From contig MEHQ01003819.1 in NCBI GenBank assembly GCA_008828725.1, forward strand, positions 214,946-278,945: a DNA stretch of 64,000 nucleotides, given 5' to 3'. Shown here piece after piece: positions 34,904 through 46,234 of the stretch; position 1 is the stretch's first letter; each line of letters starts with the position of its first letter. Under the pieces are notes generated by a model. That model was not told where the DNA came from, ran no database searches, and worked only from the letters and a program-made list of their open reading frames with translations. The position numbers and the translations under genes are program-made. The DNA is from Saccharina japonica (taxonomy: Eukaryota; Sar; Phaeophyceae; Laminariales; Laminariaceae).

Positions 34904-37900
34904 CTGGTAGACGCAGAATAGAAATGCAGCGATTCGAGGCAAGGACGACGTCATACAGCTGTATCGAAAATATTATGATCCGTGGCTGTAGGGGGTACAA
35001 ATCATATTAAACTCATCACCAGCAGAACATAATATGCTCTTGACTTTCGATATTCCTTGTATTCTGTGAAACGTTCGTAGCTAGAGTAGTTGTTCAATGT
35101 GTCCAGGCGTTGCCATATAGCAAGGCAGGAAAACAATCCAGGACGACACAAGACGTACGTTAAAGCCCTCGATAAATCCGATACAAGATTCGGCGGTGGT
35201 TGGATAGCAATAGTTTCCTGTCGCATTCAACGTAGGACCTCAAAACGACTCAGGTGACTTAGGCGGCAGGGTGGAAAACAACTAACAGTTATGTCAATCC
35301 TTGGTAAGAGAGTAGCTAAGGTATCAATTGACCCCGTCGGAAGAAACTACGATGCACTCACAGTTTCGCGTTTCTCGCACAGCGGGCGCTTGGTCCGGAA
35401 TTAAGTAATTGATCAGAAATTCGACCCCACCAGCTTTGGCTTTTAATACTCACGGGTAGTAGTACCGCCGTAATATCGCACTGACGGAATTGACTTGTTT
35501 CGATCGAATTGTTTTCTCTGTGCACGATAACCTTATATGCGAAACTGGCTTGGACAGTAACGGAAATTAAACCAGAGTGTTAACACCACAGGTTTGACTC
35601 TCAAGAAGATATCAGAGATACGTAGATTGCGGAAGACCACCGACGAACAGGCTCGTGTCACGCAGTTTACTTTGACACGTCGGGCGACTCACCGTTTGTT
35701 CCTCGTTTGTCGAAACCAGTACAGGCGTCGACGGAACGAGAGGTACACATGGACAGGCATATTGACGAAACCTTATACTTCAACGACAATGCCACCTAGT
35801 GTCTACACCATGACGCCAAGATGGATTTTATTTGGAGAACCAGTTCAAGTTCGGCTCTTTCTCCTACCTCCAGAGTACGCGACCGTTCGTCTCCCTTCCA
35901 GAATGCCACCTGCACTTCCGTGATATCCTGGGGGTCTTCAAACGTGAACTCAATCTCGCAGAAGTCTCCATCGGGAGTAGTTTTTGCGCGCAGGACCACC
36001 TCGACTCGATGTCGGCACTAACGACGTCCCGCGAGAGCGCGGGTAGACACCCGTCCTCCTGGCAGCCCACCATGTCGCTGCTTTGGCCGGGGCGCGTGTC
36101 GTAAGCGTTGGCGGACACGCCAACGGTCGTCTTGGTGCTGGCTTGAACATAACCGTTGATGCACGGCGCGCTCGGGTCGATGCAGTCGTAGCGGCCCTCG
36201 ACGCACGTGAAGTCGGAGGTGAATACACAGGTGCATTCGCAGCAATCGCCACCGTCGTAACCTGACAACGTCAGAGCATCGCCAATTGTCAAAATATGTA
36301 TCAACGCCCAACGGTTATGGACGGCTAAAAGTTCAATTCAAGCGTGCTACGATCATGGTCTCAGTGACACTTTTCGATGGAAACGTTTTCTGAATGACGA
36401 GGGTCCTTAGCCCAAACTCGTCGGAAACGTTTCATTCTTGTGGTGCAACATTTTTCATTTTATACTTAGGCCATGGGGGTATTCGTCGGGTAGTACCTTT
36501 GGTTTCCTCCAGAACCGGTTGGATGGTGAGGTAAATAATGTCCTCTATCGTAGAGCCATCCCACGGTAGGGGTACCACCTTCAGGTTCGGTATTTTCTGA
36601 CCGGTTGAGTGCTCCTCGCGTAAGTAGCCACCGGATACTATTGTTATATTACTGGTGTCTTTTGTTTGGACTACGTGCCGCATTGGGAGGTTTGGTGTCG
36701 GGTTGCGCGAACGAATGTTTCCGAAGTCGTGTTTCGGGTGAGATATCGAGCTCCTCATGTGAGGAGCTAAGATTATTCTGCTGCTCCCCTACCGTGGAAT
36801 GATTTCGTAGCATGCGTCAATTAAGTCATCGCCGCGACCAGTATAATCACGCAGCACGGGGAGGCTATAACGCCGATATTTTGTAAGTCTCGGTCTATCA
36901 CCGAGCCTATATCGCCGATGGGCACATGTGGCCAATTGCATGTTTTGGCGGTTTGGATCCACGCGAGGAGGTTATAACGTACGCTGTGTCTTGGCGTCAA
37001 CCCAAGTTGCAGCGACATTTCGCTATGCAGAATACGTGCAGCAGAGGCCAAACGTTTGATGCGATGACCACTTCGACGAGGCGTGAAGACAAGAGTAAGA
37101 GATGTCGTCGGGACAGACCGTCCCCAGCATTGCACACCAAAACGCCTATCTACTGCCTCATTTCTGTCGGTTTACAACAAACCTTACATACTTCGTACAA
37201 CTTTGTTTTGGATGCCCACGTCGGCGATGATGTTGCAAGCAAGACCATCGAGAGGCGGGTATACAAACTTGATTGACTCTCGGTCCACCTTCCAAGGCAA
37301 GCATGCCGTAGCTTTGTCAACCAAGATACTGAGGTCGTGGTTTTGCGAAGAACCAGGGCGCCGTGGAGGCCATTGCCGCAGGGCCAGTGCCGCTCATGAA
37401 TCTGGTCCCACGGTAGGGGCGCAGCAGAAGTTTCTGAGCTCCTCACATGAGGAGCTCACTATCTCACCCGAAACAGGACTTCGGAAACATTCGTTCGCTC
37501 AACTCGACCAACACTTTCAATGCGGTAGTCCAAAATCAAACATACCAGAAAAAAATAATAATAGTATCCGGTGGTTAATCATGTGAGGAGCTCAACCGGT
37601 CAGACAATGTGGAGCCAAAAAGTGGTACCTCTCCCGTGGGATTGCTCATTTTAATGGCCTCTATGAGATTGTGAAAACATGTAAATTTTACGTCCGACTC
37701 GACGTCGCTCGTGCCACTAGCGGTGCCTACTTTTCGTGTAACTGGTTGATGTCATGCTGGCGTCCTACTTCGTATAAAGTCGAACAAGATGATCTCGCTC
37801 AGACGTTGTCCAACCCCGAGGATTCAACATTAGTTCCAGTCGGAAAAGTGCGTTTTTCGCTTAATTAGTTTTATTGCGTATCATTGCTTCTGCAGGACAC

Positions 37901-40900
37901 GATTCGAGAAACATGAGGGCTGCCTACTCACCAATGCATAGGGAGGAGGCTTCATGTCATACCTACGTTTACTAACCATGGTCCAAGACTCTGGTAATGT
38001 CATATTCTTCGGGTATTCTTTGGTAAACACGAAAACACCCTAGACAATGCATCGAACTAAATACAATTGTTCTATGTAGAACAAAACAGAATATACATAT
38101 CGGATAACTTTAAACGCGACCCACCGCATTCCTCATTATTGTTGTCAGCGTCGCAGGTTCCGTCTGATATGGAATCGCCGCTGCACAACCTAGTTGATCC
38201 CTCCGTGTCTGAGGAGGAGTACGTATCCGAGACAGAGACGGAGTCTTCGTCCCTAGAGTCGTAAAATGTCGGGCGAGCCGTGTTGTCGTCGTCATCCACG
38301 CAAGGCGCACTTGGGTCAAGGCAATAGTACCCTCCCTGGGTCTCATCCCCGCAGGTATAGGCCTCGGAGCTGACGCAGGTACATTCGCAGCAATCGCCTC
38401 CGTCGTAACCTGGTAAAGGATTGCAAAAACAAAAATCAAACTTCGATGAGGTAACCACACATTTTATAAATTGAGATGGAATATTTTTTTGCGGATTGGT
38501 AAACACATAGCTTATCCTCTCACCACACTTCCACGTACAAAATACGTGTCCTGTGCCAGTTCAGCCCGTTCGCTGCTCCCGTTGCAACACCGGCAATAGC
38601 CCCTGCTACCTCGGGCATGTGAACAAACTGACCGCCATTGGTAGTCTGTGCCTGAGGCTTCACGTTGCTTGTACAGGAGCCGCTCAAGACACAGCAGGTA
38701 CGTTTGTCAATAGGAAACATGAACCAAGTCTGGCACGATCATGTGGGGAGCAGTCGCATGTTTGCGTCCAGCCTAGACGCGGCTTGTCCAGAACGCTGAC
38801 CACTGCCAAATGTAGCGGTAACTGGAACGTGGCGATCACGAAGGCAAGGGTGCCTGCATGTCCACGCTAGTAAAAAAAAGGTTTATCGATTTAGCGTCTT
38901 ATCGAAACGACGATGGAGAGTCATATCGGTATACGCGGTCAGCACACTATATGGCCTTAGACGAAAGGGGATAAACGCTCTGGAGAGGGCGTGCACCTGC
39001 AGCAAGGCGACACTCAGAGCACACACCGAACGCGACGTACCGCAATCCTCCTCGTTGTTCTCCAGGTCGCAGTCACCGTCCCCGAAAAACTCAGTAAGGC
39101 ACTTGAAGGTGGACGTATATCCTGAAGTGTTGGCGTCATCGTCGTCGATGCAAGGGGCCGTGGGGTCGCGGCATTCGAACTCGTTGCCGGTTCCACAGGG
39201 AGAGCCGTCAAAGCCGATACAGGTGCACCGGCAGCAATCGCCGCCGTCATACCCTGATGAACAGACGGTCATCAGCCATAGCGGAAAGCAATGGGGCGAA
39301 GGGGATCTCAACGGAGGAAAATAAACGTTATATTTTGTTTTTCACGGTACCGCTGGTTTTCTTCTTCGGCCGACACGTGCAATTCAGCAGTAGAGGGTTG
39401 CAGTCGGTGTGATAATCAACATATTATTTATTGTGTGGATCGAGTCAACCATTGTATTAGAGGCATTCCACGGTAGAGATGGATCGAGTCAACCATTTGT
39501 GTTTTGTGAGGGTGGTCGCTTGGGGATGCATGCTACGATAGAGGTGCACCGTGTTTTTCCTGCGCTCCTCGCCTAAGGAGCGTCATGCCTCACCCAAACA
39601 ACCGTTTTGGAGGAAAATAAAGTGCTGCCGGATGAGAAATATCATGACCGAAGTATAGTTTGAAACACTATTCGTCACTAAAATGAAAAAACGACGAATT
39701 TGGGTCAAGGAGCCCGATCGTTCAGAAAACAATTCAGCCAAAATGTGCTGCCTCTACCCTAGCACGCGTCTGGGGAGATGCACCATGTTTTTGCCTCATA
39801 AGGGTGGTCACTTGAGGGAGTTCTATACGTCACCAATAAACCGAACTTTGAGGGGGGGGGGGGGGGGAAGGGGGGGTGCTATATACTCGACGAGCAATCC
39901 CGCCGCTTAGGTATACGAGTACAGCCATGAAGTGTTGCAACACAATAATGACACCCTGAAGAGTTTGGGTTGAGAAGCCACAATTTCCCGAAAAAGTTTC
40001 AGCCTAAAAATGCTACTCGTATCTTTGTCGTCTCCCTCTCGCCCACAACCGGACGTTGGTAGAAACTAAAAGTGCTACCCGATGGACAATCGCAAGGCCT
40101 ACCGACAGGTGTAATATATTTTCCCTTTTTTTTGGTATTCCCGCGAGTTTAGGCAGTTCCTGAGTTGGGGAGCTTCGCAGTCGCATGTCACGGTAGACGT
40201 GCACCCTGATTTGTATCGGGGTGGTCGCTTGAGGAGCTCGGTACTTTTTCTCGAAAACCGGTTTTGGAAGAAAGTAACAGTGCTACCCGATGAGCAGTAC
40301 CATGGTTAAGGTACACAATGGACAATATCGCATCACAAGAACGAAATTCCGACAAGTTTGGGATTAAGGGCCCGCGTTAACGAAGAAGGAAAAAATTCAA
40401 TTGGGAAAAAAATATATTCAAATCCGCCTTTCATTGGTCAACACACGCACCAGCACCAAAGAATAGGATCTTGGGGCATAATATTTGGTGCTGGTGCGTG
40501 TGTTGACCAATGAAAAGCGAACTTGAATTTTATTTTTTTCCAAATTGGATATATTTTGTACTCGTTAATTCGGGCCCTAAGGAGCCCGATCGTTCAGAAA
40601 CAAAACCAGCCGAAAATGTGGTACCTCTTTCATAGCACGCGTCGGCTGCGGTGAAGGTGCGCCATGCATCCTCTCAGGCTCCTTCCTACTTGGGGGAGCT
40701 AGCTGTGCACACCTATCATATTTACGTGCGGACGCGTGCTACGATAGAGGTGCACCTGCACACAGTCCATTTTTTTAGGGTGGTCTGTATACAGACCGCT
40801 TGACGAGCTCTATGTCTCACCCGAAAACTGAGTATGGAGGAAAATGAAAGTGCTCGCCGATGAACAATACCATGGCCCGCAACTATACAACGAAAACAAT

Positions 40901-43172
40901 GCAACACAAAAATAATGAATTTTCGACGAATTTGGGTTAAGGAGCCCGATCGTTCAGAAAACGATTTCAGCTAAAAAGTGCTACTTCTATCGTAGCACGC
41001 GTCTGCGACACCATCAACGATCCCACGACCAACAAAAAAATACATAACGAAATTTATTGCAACACACGCATGCAATTCCGACGATTCAGAGCTGGAAAAC
41101 GTATCCTACACTACTGTAGTTCCCAAACACGCCGGGTTCAGGAACCGTTTCGAACAAAGAGTGCTGTCTCGGTTGTAGCAAACGCCCGTAGGGTCAGCTT
41201 GTGGGTGGTCTACAGAGCCCATCAGCGGGGGAAACACATTTCGGTGCGCTCCCACAGAATCGTGGGTCAGTGTATTTCGCCCGGTTATTATACGACGAGT
41301 TGTTTCTCCAGTGCGTACTTTTCGTTCCAGCAAAGACGAATGCTACAGTAAAGGTGCAACATACATGTACTTCTCAAGCGGCGGCTTACTTTCAAGAGCT
41401 CTGCAGATGACCTAAACTCATACCAGGTATGTAACACACACGTACGCTTAACCTGACGAGCAACCCCCCGCCCCGGGTTCCAATATCGAAAAACATTATG
41501 AATCTAAGATCGTGTTGGATAGTTCCCCGGTTGGAAGATAATTGTCCCAGTAGGGTTGGTGGCTTATTTTCTGAGCTCCTCGCATGAGGAACTCATCCTC
41601 TCACACGCAACATCACTCCGGAATCAATTGTTCGCGTAGCGCTGCGACTAAGATTTCTATGACCTACGGGTGTAAATACTAAAACAATATGTAAGTAAAA
41701 TTATCGTACTAACCATAAGTTTGTCACACGGCGAGCAGTTCCGCCGCTCCGAAAAAATCGAGCCAAAAACCTGCAACCCCTAACCTCGGGAAGAGTCGGG
41801 ACCCCCATCGGTCGGGCACCTTTTTGTTGCTGTCCAACACTCACCCCAACTAAAAATACGTACCCTCGTATCGTAGGCGCATGCTGTGGTAGAGGTGCCC
41901 GCCCTTCGTATTATTTTTCGAGACTTCTCGTCGGAGGAGCTCTGCACAGCATTCAACAGCCTCTTCTTTGAAAAAAATCGGACGGGCAATTCGATGGACG
42001 AGGCCATGGTCCAGGCATAAGTACGACGAAAACTACGGAACGCCGTGACGATGTCGTCTTGTTCCCTAGTTCAGGAACCCCGCCAGTAACCAATCAAAGA
42101 GGCGTTCTATGATAGAGAGGTAGCATGTTTTGGCTGTTTTGTTGTTGTTTCTTTTGAATAACTGGGCTCCTTGACCCAAATACCTCGGCCTTTTATTATT
42201 GTCTTGCCATAATGTTCATTTTATACTTGCTTGCAGGCCATGGGATTGTTAATCGGGTATTTTTACAGAACTTTTACGTTTCACTTCAAAATAGGATTTT
42301 GGAGGAGACATCGAGCTCCTCAAAATGACCACGCCCAGAAACAAGCAAGGTGGACCTCTGAGCAATCACACGGTAGGGGTACCCCATTTTTGGCTCCATA
42401 TGTTCTGACCGGTTGAGCTCCTCACGCGAGTCACCACCGCACACTCTTGATATTTACCGGTGTGCTTGTTTTAGGACTACCGCATTGGAAAGTTTGGTCG
42501 GGTTGCGCGAAAGAATGTTTCCGAAGTCATGCTTCGGGTGAGATATCGAGCTCCTCATGTGAGGAGCTCAGGCAATTCTGCTGCGCCCCTACTGTGAGAT
42601 GAGTTCTCTACCCGTCGTATTCGCGGCTAAGCCACCCGAAAAACTGCTACCGAGGCATGCTACGATAGAGGTGCACCATGAGTTTTCTGAGCTCCTCACT
42701 TAAGGAGCGTTATACCTCCACGAAAAAATGATTTCGGAGGGAAAAACAAGTGCTGCCGGATGCGAAATCCCATGACCGAAGTATGCTCTGAAACATGATT
42801 CGTCTCAAAAATGAAAGCCCGACCAATTGGTGTTATGGAGCTCGATTTCCAGAAAACGATACAGCCAAAACGCGCTACCTCTACCGTAGCGCGCGTCCAA
42901 GGGGGACCTGTACCTACCGCGGTATTCGCGGCTAAACCACCCGAAAAACTGCTACCCTTATCGTCACACGTGTTCAAACCAAACTTACCACCACAATCAG
43001 GAGTGTTGTTGTTGTTGATGTCGCAGTCACCGTCCCCAATGAACGCAGGGATGCAGCCCATGGACGTAGAAGCGGTGTCGATGGTCGAAGCGGCGGCGAC
43101 GTGGCCGGAAAGAAGCGCCAGCGCAGCGCCTAGAGCGGCGAAGCCAACGGAATGGCTAGCTTGGAGCTTCAT
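34709..43172 (-). CDS. Gene 2: paralogous secreted LNR protein, 5 exons, one frameshift
   Basis: Model on the minus strand: 43172-42989, 39253-39041, 38409-38125, 36261-35868, 34903-34709. Residues 1-27 form a signal peptide close to that of gene 1 (MKLQASHSVGFAALGAALAL). Three LNRs straddle the junctions of exons 1/2, 2/3 and 3/4. The C-terminal F5/8-like region has SRWSC, CEIEFTFEDPQDI, GDERSRTLE and WISLLEV. Introns 1-3 are phase 1 and intron 4 is phase 0, matching gene 1. Exon 4 lacks one base relative to gene 1: reading leaves frame after SRWSCAQ and the family sequence resumes in another frame. The site is the T run 35981-35985. With that base the product would be 423 residues. It is either a recent pseudogene or a homopolymer sequencing error; the other splice sites and frames look intact, which favours the error. 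It lies tail to tail with gene 1. Confidence 0.78.
35868..36261 (-). CDS. Gene 2 exon 4: last half-LNR and N-terminal F5/8-like part, frameshifted
   Basis: Acceptor CAG, donor GTAGGA. It begins YDGGDCCECTC and continues to NGYVQASTKT and SRWSCAQ. The matching frame then shifts by one base at 35981-35985 before CEIEFTFEDPQDI and SRTLE. Confidence 0.8.
36339..36818 (-). mobile_element. Family A element with nested family C element
   Basis: Outer copy flanked by AATT on both sides; it lies 77 bp upstream of gene 2 exon 4, within intron 3. The inner family C element (36553-36805) has a perfect CGTA duplication inside the right terminal repeat of the outer one. Confidence 0.88.
37399..37647. mobile_element. 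Family C miniature element
   Basis: GGTCCCACGGTAGGGGCGCA at the left, TCTCCCGTGGGATTGCTC at the right; CTCCTCACATGAGGAGCTC inside. Gene 2 intron 3. Confidence 0.78.
38125..38409 (-). CDS. Gene 2 exon 3: 95-codon LNR cassette with long Ser/Asp linker
   Basis: 285 nt, phase 1 at both ends, acceptor CAG and donor GTGGGT. It carries YDGGDCCECTC, GGYYCLDPSAPCVDDDD, an enlarged Ser/Asp/Glu-rich linker and DGTCDADNNNEECG. It is the longest cassette in the window; all extra length is in the linker. Confidence 0.84.
39041..39253 (-). CDS. Gene 2 exon 2: 71-codon LNR cassette
   Basis: 213 nt, phase 1 at both ends, acceptor CAG and donor GTACGT. Order is YDGGDCCRCTC, CRDPTAPCIDDDD, a short linker, then DGDCDLENNEEDCG. 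It is ten codons shorter than the gene 1 cassettes, with the loss in the linkers. Confidence 0.84.
39525..39770 (+). mobile_element. Family A miniature element nested in an older A-like element
   Basis: Perfect TGGG duplication on both sides. The flanks (39462-39524 and 39771 to about 40030) read as a decayed outer copy with GAGGGTGGTCGCTTG and AAGAGTTTGGGTTGAGAAGC. Confidence 0.82.
40179..40643 (+). mobile_element. Family A element carrying a nested family B element
   Basis: Outer left CGCATGTCACGGTAGACGTG, right CATAGCACGCGTC; interrupted at GGATTAA/TAAGGAGCCCG by family B. Gene 2 intron 1. Confidence 0.82.
40368..40577. mobile_element. Family B miniature element
   Basis: 210 bp, GGGCCC at both ends, TAA duplication at 40365-40367 and 40578-40580. 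It contains a single inverted pair of GGTGCTGGTGCGTGTGT blocks next to CATTGG/CCAATG. Confidence 0.88.
40731..41003 (+). mobile_element. Family A miniature element
   Basis: GACGCGTGCTACGATAGAGG to CTATCGTAGCACGCGTC with a perfect TGCG duplication. A degenerate further fragment follows to about 41190. Confidence 0.9.
41540..41790. mobile_element. Family C element, diverged
   Basis: TCCCAGTAGGGTTGGTGGC at the left, CCCCTAACCTCGGGAAGAG at the right; CTGAGCTCCTCGCATGAGGA inside. Confidence 0.6.
41876..42100 (+). mobile_element. Family A element, diverged, right end lost
   Basis: GGCGCATGCTGTGGTAGAGG at the left and TTCAGGAACCCCGCCAGTAA toward the right. It runs directly into the next copy. Confidence 0.55.
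42101..42625 (-). mobile_element. Family A element with nested family C element
   Basis: The outer left end TCTATGATAGAGAGGTAGC is recognisable. The family C element (42360-42605) has a perfect CTCT duplication inside the right terminal repeat of the outer copy; the outer end beyond it is degraded. Confidence 0.75.
42652..42897 (+). mobile_element. Family A miniature element flanked by a 35-bp direct repeat
   Basis: GAGGCATGCTACGATAGAGG to CTACCGTAGCGCGCGTC. The 35 bp at 42617-42651 recur at 42922-42956 on the far side (GTATTCGCGGCTAARCCACC ...). Gene 2 intron 1, close to its donor. Confidence 0.82.
42989..43172 (-). CDS. Gene 2 exon 1: signal peptide and first half of LNR 1
   Basis: Signal peptide, then GCIPAFIGDGDCDINNNNTPDCG. 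The consensus donor GTAAGT starts at 42988. A weaker GT three bases earlier is also in phase 1, so one Gly is uncertain. Confidence 0.82.
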
Positions 43173-43216
43173 GGCTTGCTCTTGGTCTGACGTTGGGCTG
43201 GTTTCGCCTTATTTTC

Positions 43217-43259
43217 AGCGACAAAGTATGTGTCCTGCTCCGGCGACAAAGTATGTGTC
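43217..43259. promoter_or_regulatory. Direct repeat upstream of the gene 2 start
   Basis: GCGACAAAGTATGTGTC occurs at 43217-43233 and 43243-43259, 26 bp apart, 45 to 87 bp upstream of the gene 2 ATG. It could be a regulatory or 5' UTR repeat; the function is not shown by sequence. Confidence 0.35.
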
Positions 43260-45185
43260 ATGCACGATGTTTTCAGATTGACAGGTTTGCAGGTGTTTTC
43301 AGAGCATGATATACTATAGATGTACCACGAACGAGATATTCGTCGTCCGAAGGACTGGTTGGAATACAAATCGATAGCGACTGCGGCCGGGATAGAGGGT
43401 CCGCTCGTAGGGTAAGCGTCGGAGATATATGCCGGTGTGCGACCATTAAATGGGTAACGCCACCGGTGGAGCCGTGGCCGTTCCTCTACTATGTTGTACA
43501 CGTATGGTACCACATACCGGTAGGCCTTACTTCCTCCGTGTACCATTTCGTGGTCGTGCATCAGGCCTTCTTTTGGCACTCAATTTCATGCACATTGCGA
43601 TCAAACGAAACCCATGCTTACGAAACAAAAAATGCATGTAACCTGGTGCAACGATCTAACCATCATTGAAACTGCATTTCGTATCCTCTGGTAATGTTGT
43701 GTTTATCTGTTGGAGGCCTGGTTCGTCCCCAGGAAAGGCAAACATGCAAAAGCTTACTGTAGTAACTTCGAATGGAAACAGAACGCAAACAGCACTGTCG
43801 TGGAATGAATGTGTTGAGCAGCATGCCAAACGTTGCCACAACAATTTACAGAGATGTACGTTACACTTAACACGGGGGCGCCCGGAAATTTTGATGTCAT
43901 ACACCCAATTACTCTCGACATCGTTAGAAACAATAGTCGAGCGAATTGTTCCTTTGGTAATTTCATTGTGTCAATCGGCAGCAACAACGAAAACAACAGG
44001 TTTTTCCTCGAATGATCACCCGCCCCCCCAGCTGGAGGGTTCGTTGCTTTTTCTTTTTACAGTTTTCATTTCTGTGTGTGTGATCGGCGTGCGTGTGTGC
44101 TTTGTGTCACAGGAGTACCGTAGATATTTATACCCTCACATCAAGGCAAACGACGTAACCTAACATCACATCCCTCGTCTACTACACTTTTAATTCTGCG
44201 TAGTTTTATCGTTCCACGGCTTTGCTAGGCATTCCGTAATGAAATATGTGGGGGTCGTAGACGGTTCGCGGTGCTTCCGACAGTGGCGTCTCGAACTGTA
44301 TAGAAGAAGGTAAGGAGGCAAGGTACCAATGACACCAGGCGGCGTTAGCGATCGGTTTCCCTGACGGATTATCGCGGCAAGTGTGTACACAGGTGTGCAA
44401 GCGATACTTGGGATCTATCGATATGTCTGCTAAGGAACGAACCGACATTCAGACCAGCCCAACCTCTTCGATCTGATACAATTGCCGAAACAAGGACATA
44501 ACGCACTCGACATTCCATGCCACGGTCTCTCCTTCCCCATCCTCGCCCATGATCTGCAGGCAGTACTGATCCAGCCGAGCCCGCTGATTCAATTGACCTT
44601 CCGGGGGGGGCTACTGGTCCACCTTCGATCGAGGTCATACTCGTAGCTCTTTCGAACCGCTCACTACTGCTGCAGTCGCCGTCAGTACGCAGCTGTGGTC
44701 TATAAGTCGCCGCCCAGTAGTATTGTAGTACTATGAAAGGCTCAGCGGAGGGGGCGCCTCTATACCGTCCCCTGTTTGCAGATGCATACAGTTGTTGTAC
44801 AGGCGTAAAGGGACCCCTCTAGTCGGGAGGGCCGAAGAACCTGCGCTGCTTTGCCCACAAACCGATAATCAGGTTGCAGCCAATAACGCAATAGCCAATA
44901 ACGCAATATATGATCGAAACCGGGATTTTGCCAAACACAGCCCATCACAGCCTCTTTGGTCCATGCAGCTCAGTCTCCGATCGTTCACTGGCACAGTGCT
45001 CCCCACAGAAGCCTCCAAATCACACAGCACGCCCGGAGGAGTTCAGCCAAGTCACGATATAGTCTGATCTGCAGTTGGTTTGGCCTTTGTCGTGCTAAGA
45101 TTGGAGAAAATCGATGCATCGCAGAAACGCCGCTTTGTCCTTGTACAGCCGCTACGCAAGCTCCAGCAATCGCGCGGCCCGTTCA
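43260..45185. other. Upstream of gene 2; no convincing gene
   Basis: A 165-codon plus-strand frame (43666-44163) and an overlapping alternative frame (43833-44015) have no recognisable domain. The duplicated CAATAACGCAATA near 44880 is a short local repeat. Confidence 0.4.
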
Positions 45186-45433
45186 GACACAAGCTACAAT
45201 AGAGGTGCACCATGTTTATTTTTTGTTTCTCAACTTAAGGAGCGTCATACCTCACCGAAAAAATGATTTTGGAGGAAAACAAAAGTGCTTCCGGATGAGA
45301 AATAGCCTGACCGAAGTATACTCTAAAACAGCGTTCGTCACAATAATTAAAGTCTGACGAATTTGGGTTAAGGAGCCCGATCGTTCAGAAAACGATCCAG
45401 CCAAAAAGTGCTACCTCTACGGTAGCACGCGTT
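45186..45433 (+). mobile_element. Family A miniature element
   Basis: ACAAGCTACAATAGAGGTGC at the left, ACGGTAGCACGCG at the right; perfect TTCA duplication on both sides. Confidence 0.85.
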
Positions 45434-45629
45434 TTCAGGAAACTTTCACGGAACACTATCGCGGTGGTAAACCTGACTGAAATCGCTCAAGATTGGACGT
45501 GTGATCATGTCTACAGACAGGGAAGGTATGCCGGGGTGGTCCACCTAGGGATTTATATCACGTACGCCGGAATCGGCTTGAGACGCACCTCCGAAAACAA
45601 AGAAATGCGGACTAAAACAACAATAGTTT

Positions 45630-46110
45630 TTACTTCCATGGAAACGTCCATGGAAGTAGTCTTTACTTCCATGGAAGCACTATTCTGGCAAGAGGGAGTT
45701 CGGCCACTAGATAGGTCTAGTGTGGTTCCGACCTGTGCGCTACGCGGTTATATTATCCCATGTCTATTTGGTCCACGTTTTGGTAAAATGGGGCGGGCCC
45801 GCATTTTGGGTGGGACGGTGCACCAAATGGGACCAGAGGATTAATTCATGGAAACTTTCCACGCATCCATGTTTTAGTTCCCCCATAGAAGTAAAGAAAA
45901 ATTCACGGACGTTGAACTCACTTGACATCGGAAGTAAAACATACGCCCATCGAAGTAAATCGGAGATACCAAAGTTTCATGAAGAAAACCAAAACTACTT
46001 ATAATTTGCCGATGGAAGTTGAAGTTACTTCCTCCAATGGAGGAAGTGAAAAAAACCTCTCTACAGAGGAAAAAACGACCCCGTGCAACTTAGTCCACGG
46101 GAGCAAAAAC
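45630..46110. repeat. Cluster of degenerate CCATGGAAGTAAA motifs
   Basis: Repeated variants such as ACTTCCATGGAA, CCATGGAAGTAGT, GGAAGTAAAACAT, CGAAGTAAAT and TGGAAGTTGAAGTTACTTCC, some forming short hairpins. Part is repeated in the second tandem unit (47855-48090). Confidence 0.55.
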
Positions 46111-46234
46111 TGAAAATATTTAGACAAATAACGTGAGAGATCGCGAAGTCTTGAGCTTTCCCCCGTGGTTTCGGCCGACTGGTTAGTTTTCGTGGTTTTT
46201 GGACGATCGAGCTGGGCTTGCGACCGCTATGTTT

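Noticed and set aside
16726..43172. CRISPR or prokaryotic operon interpretation of the regular repeats
   Set aside because: Spacing is irregular, repeats are protein-coding exons with GT-AG introns or transposons, and there are no cas genes.
43666..44163. Possible gene upstream of gene 2
   Set aside because: Low complexity and no recognisable domain; two frames compete over the same bases. Kept only as unassigned sequence.
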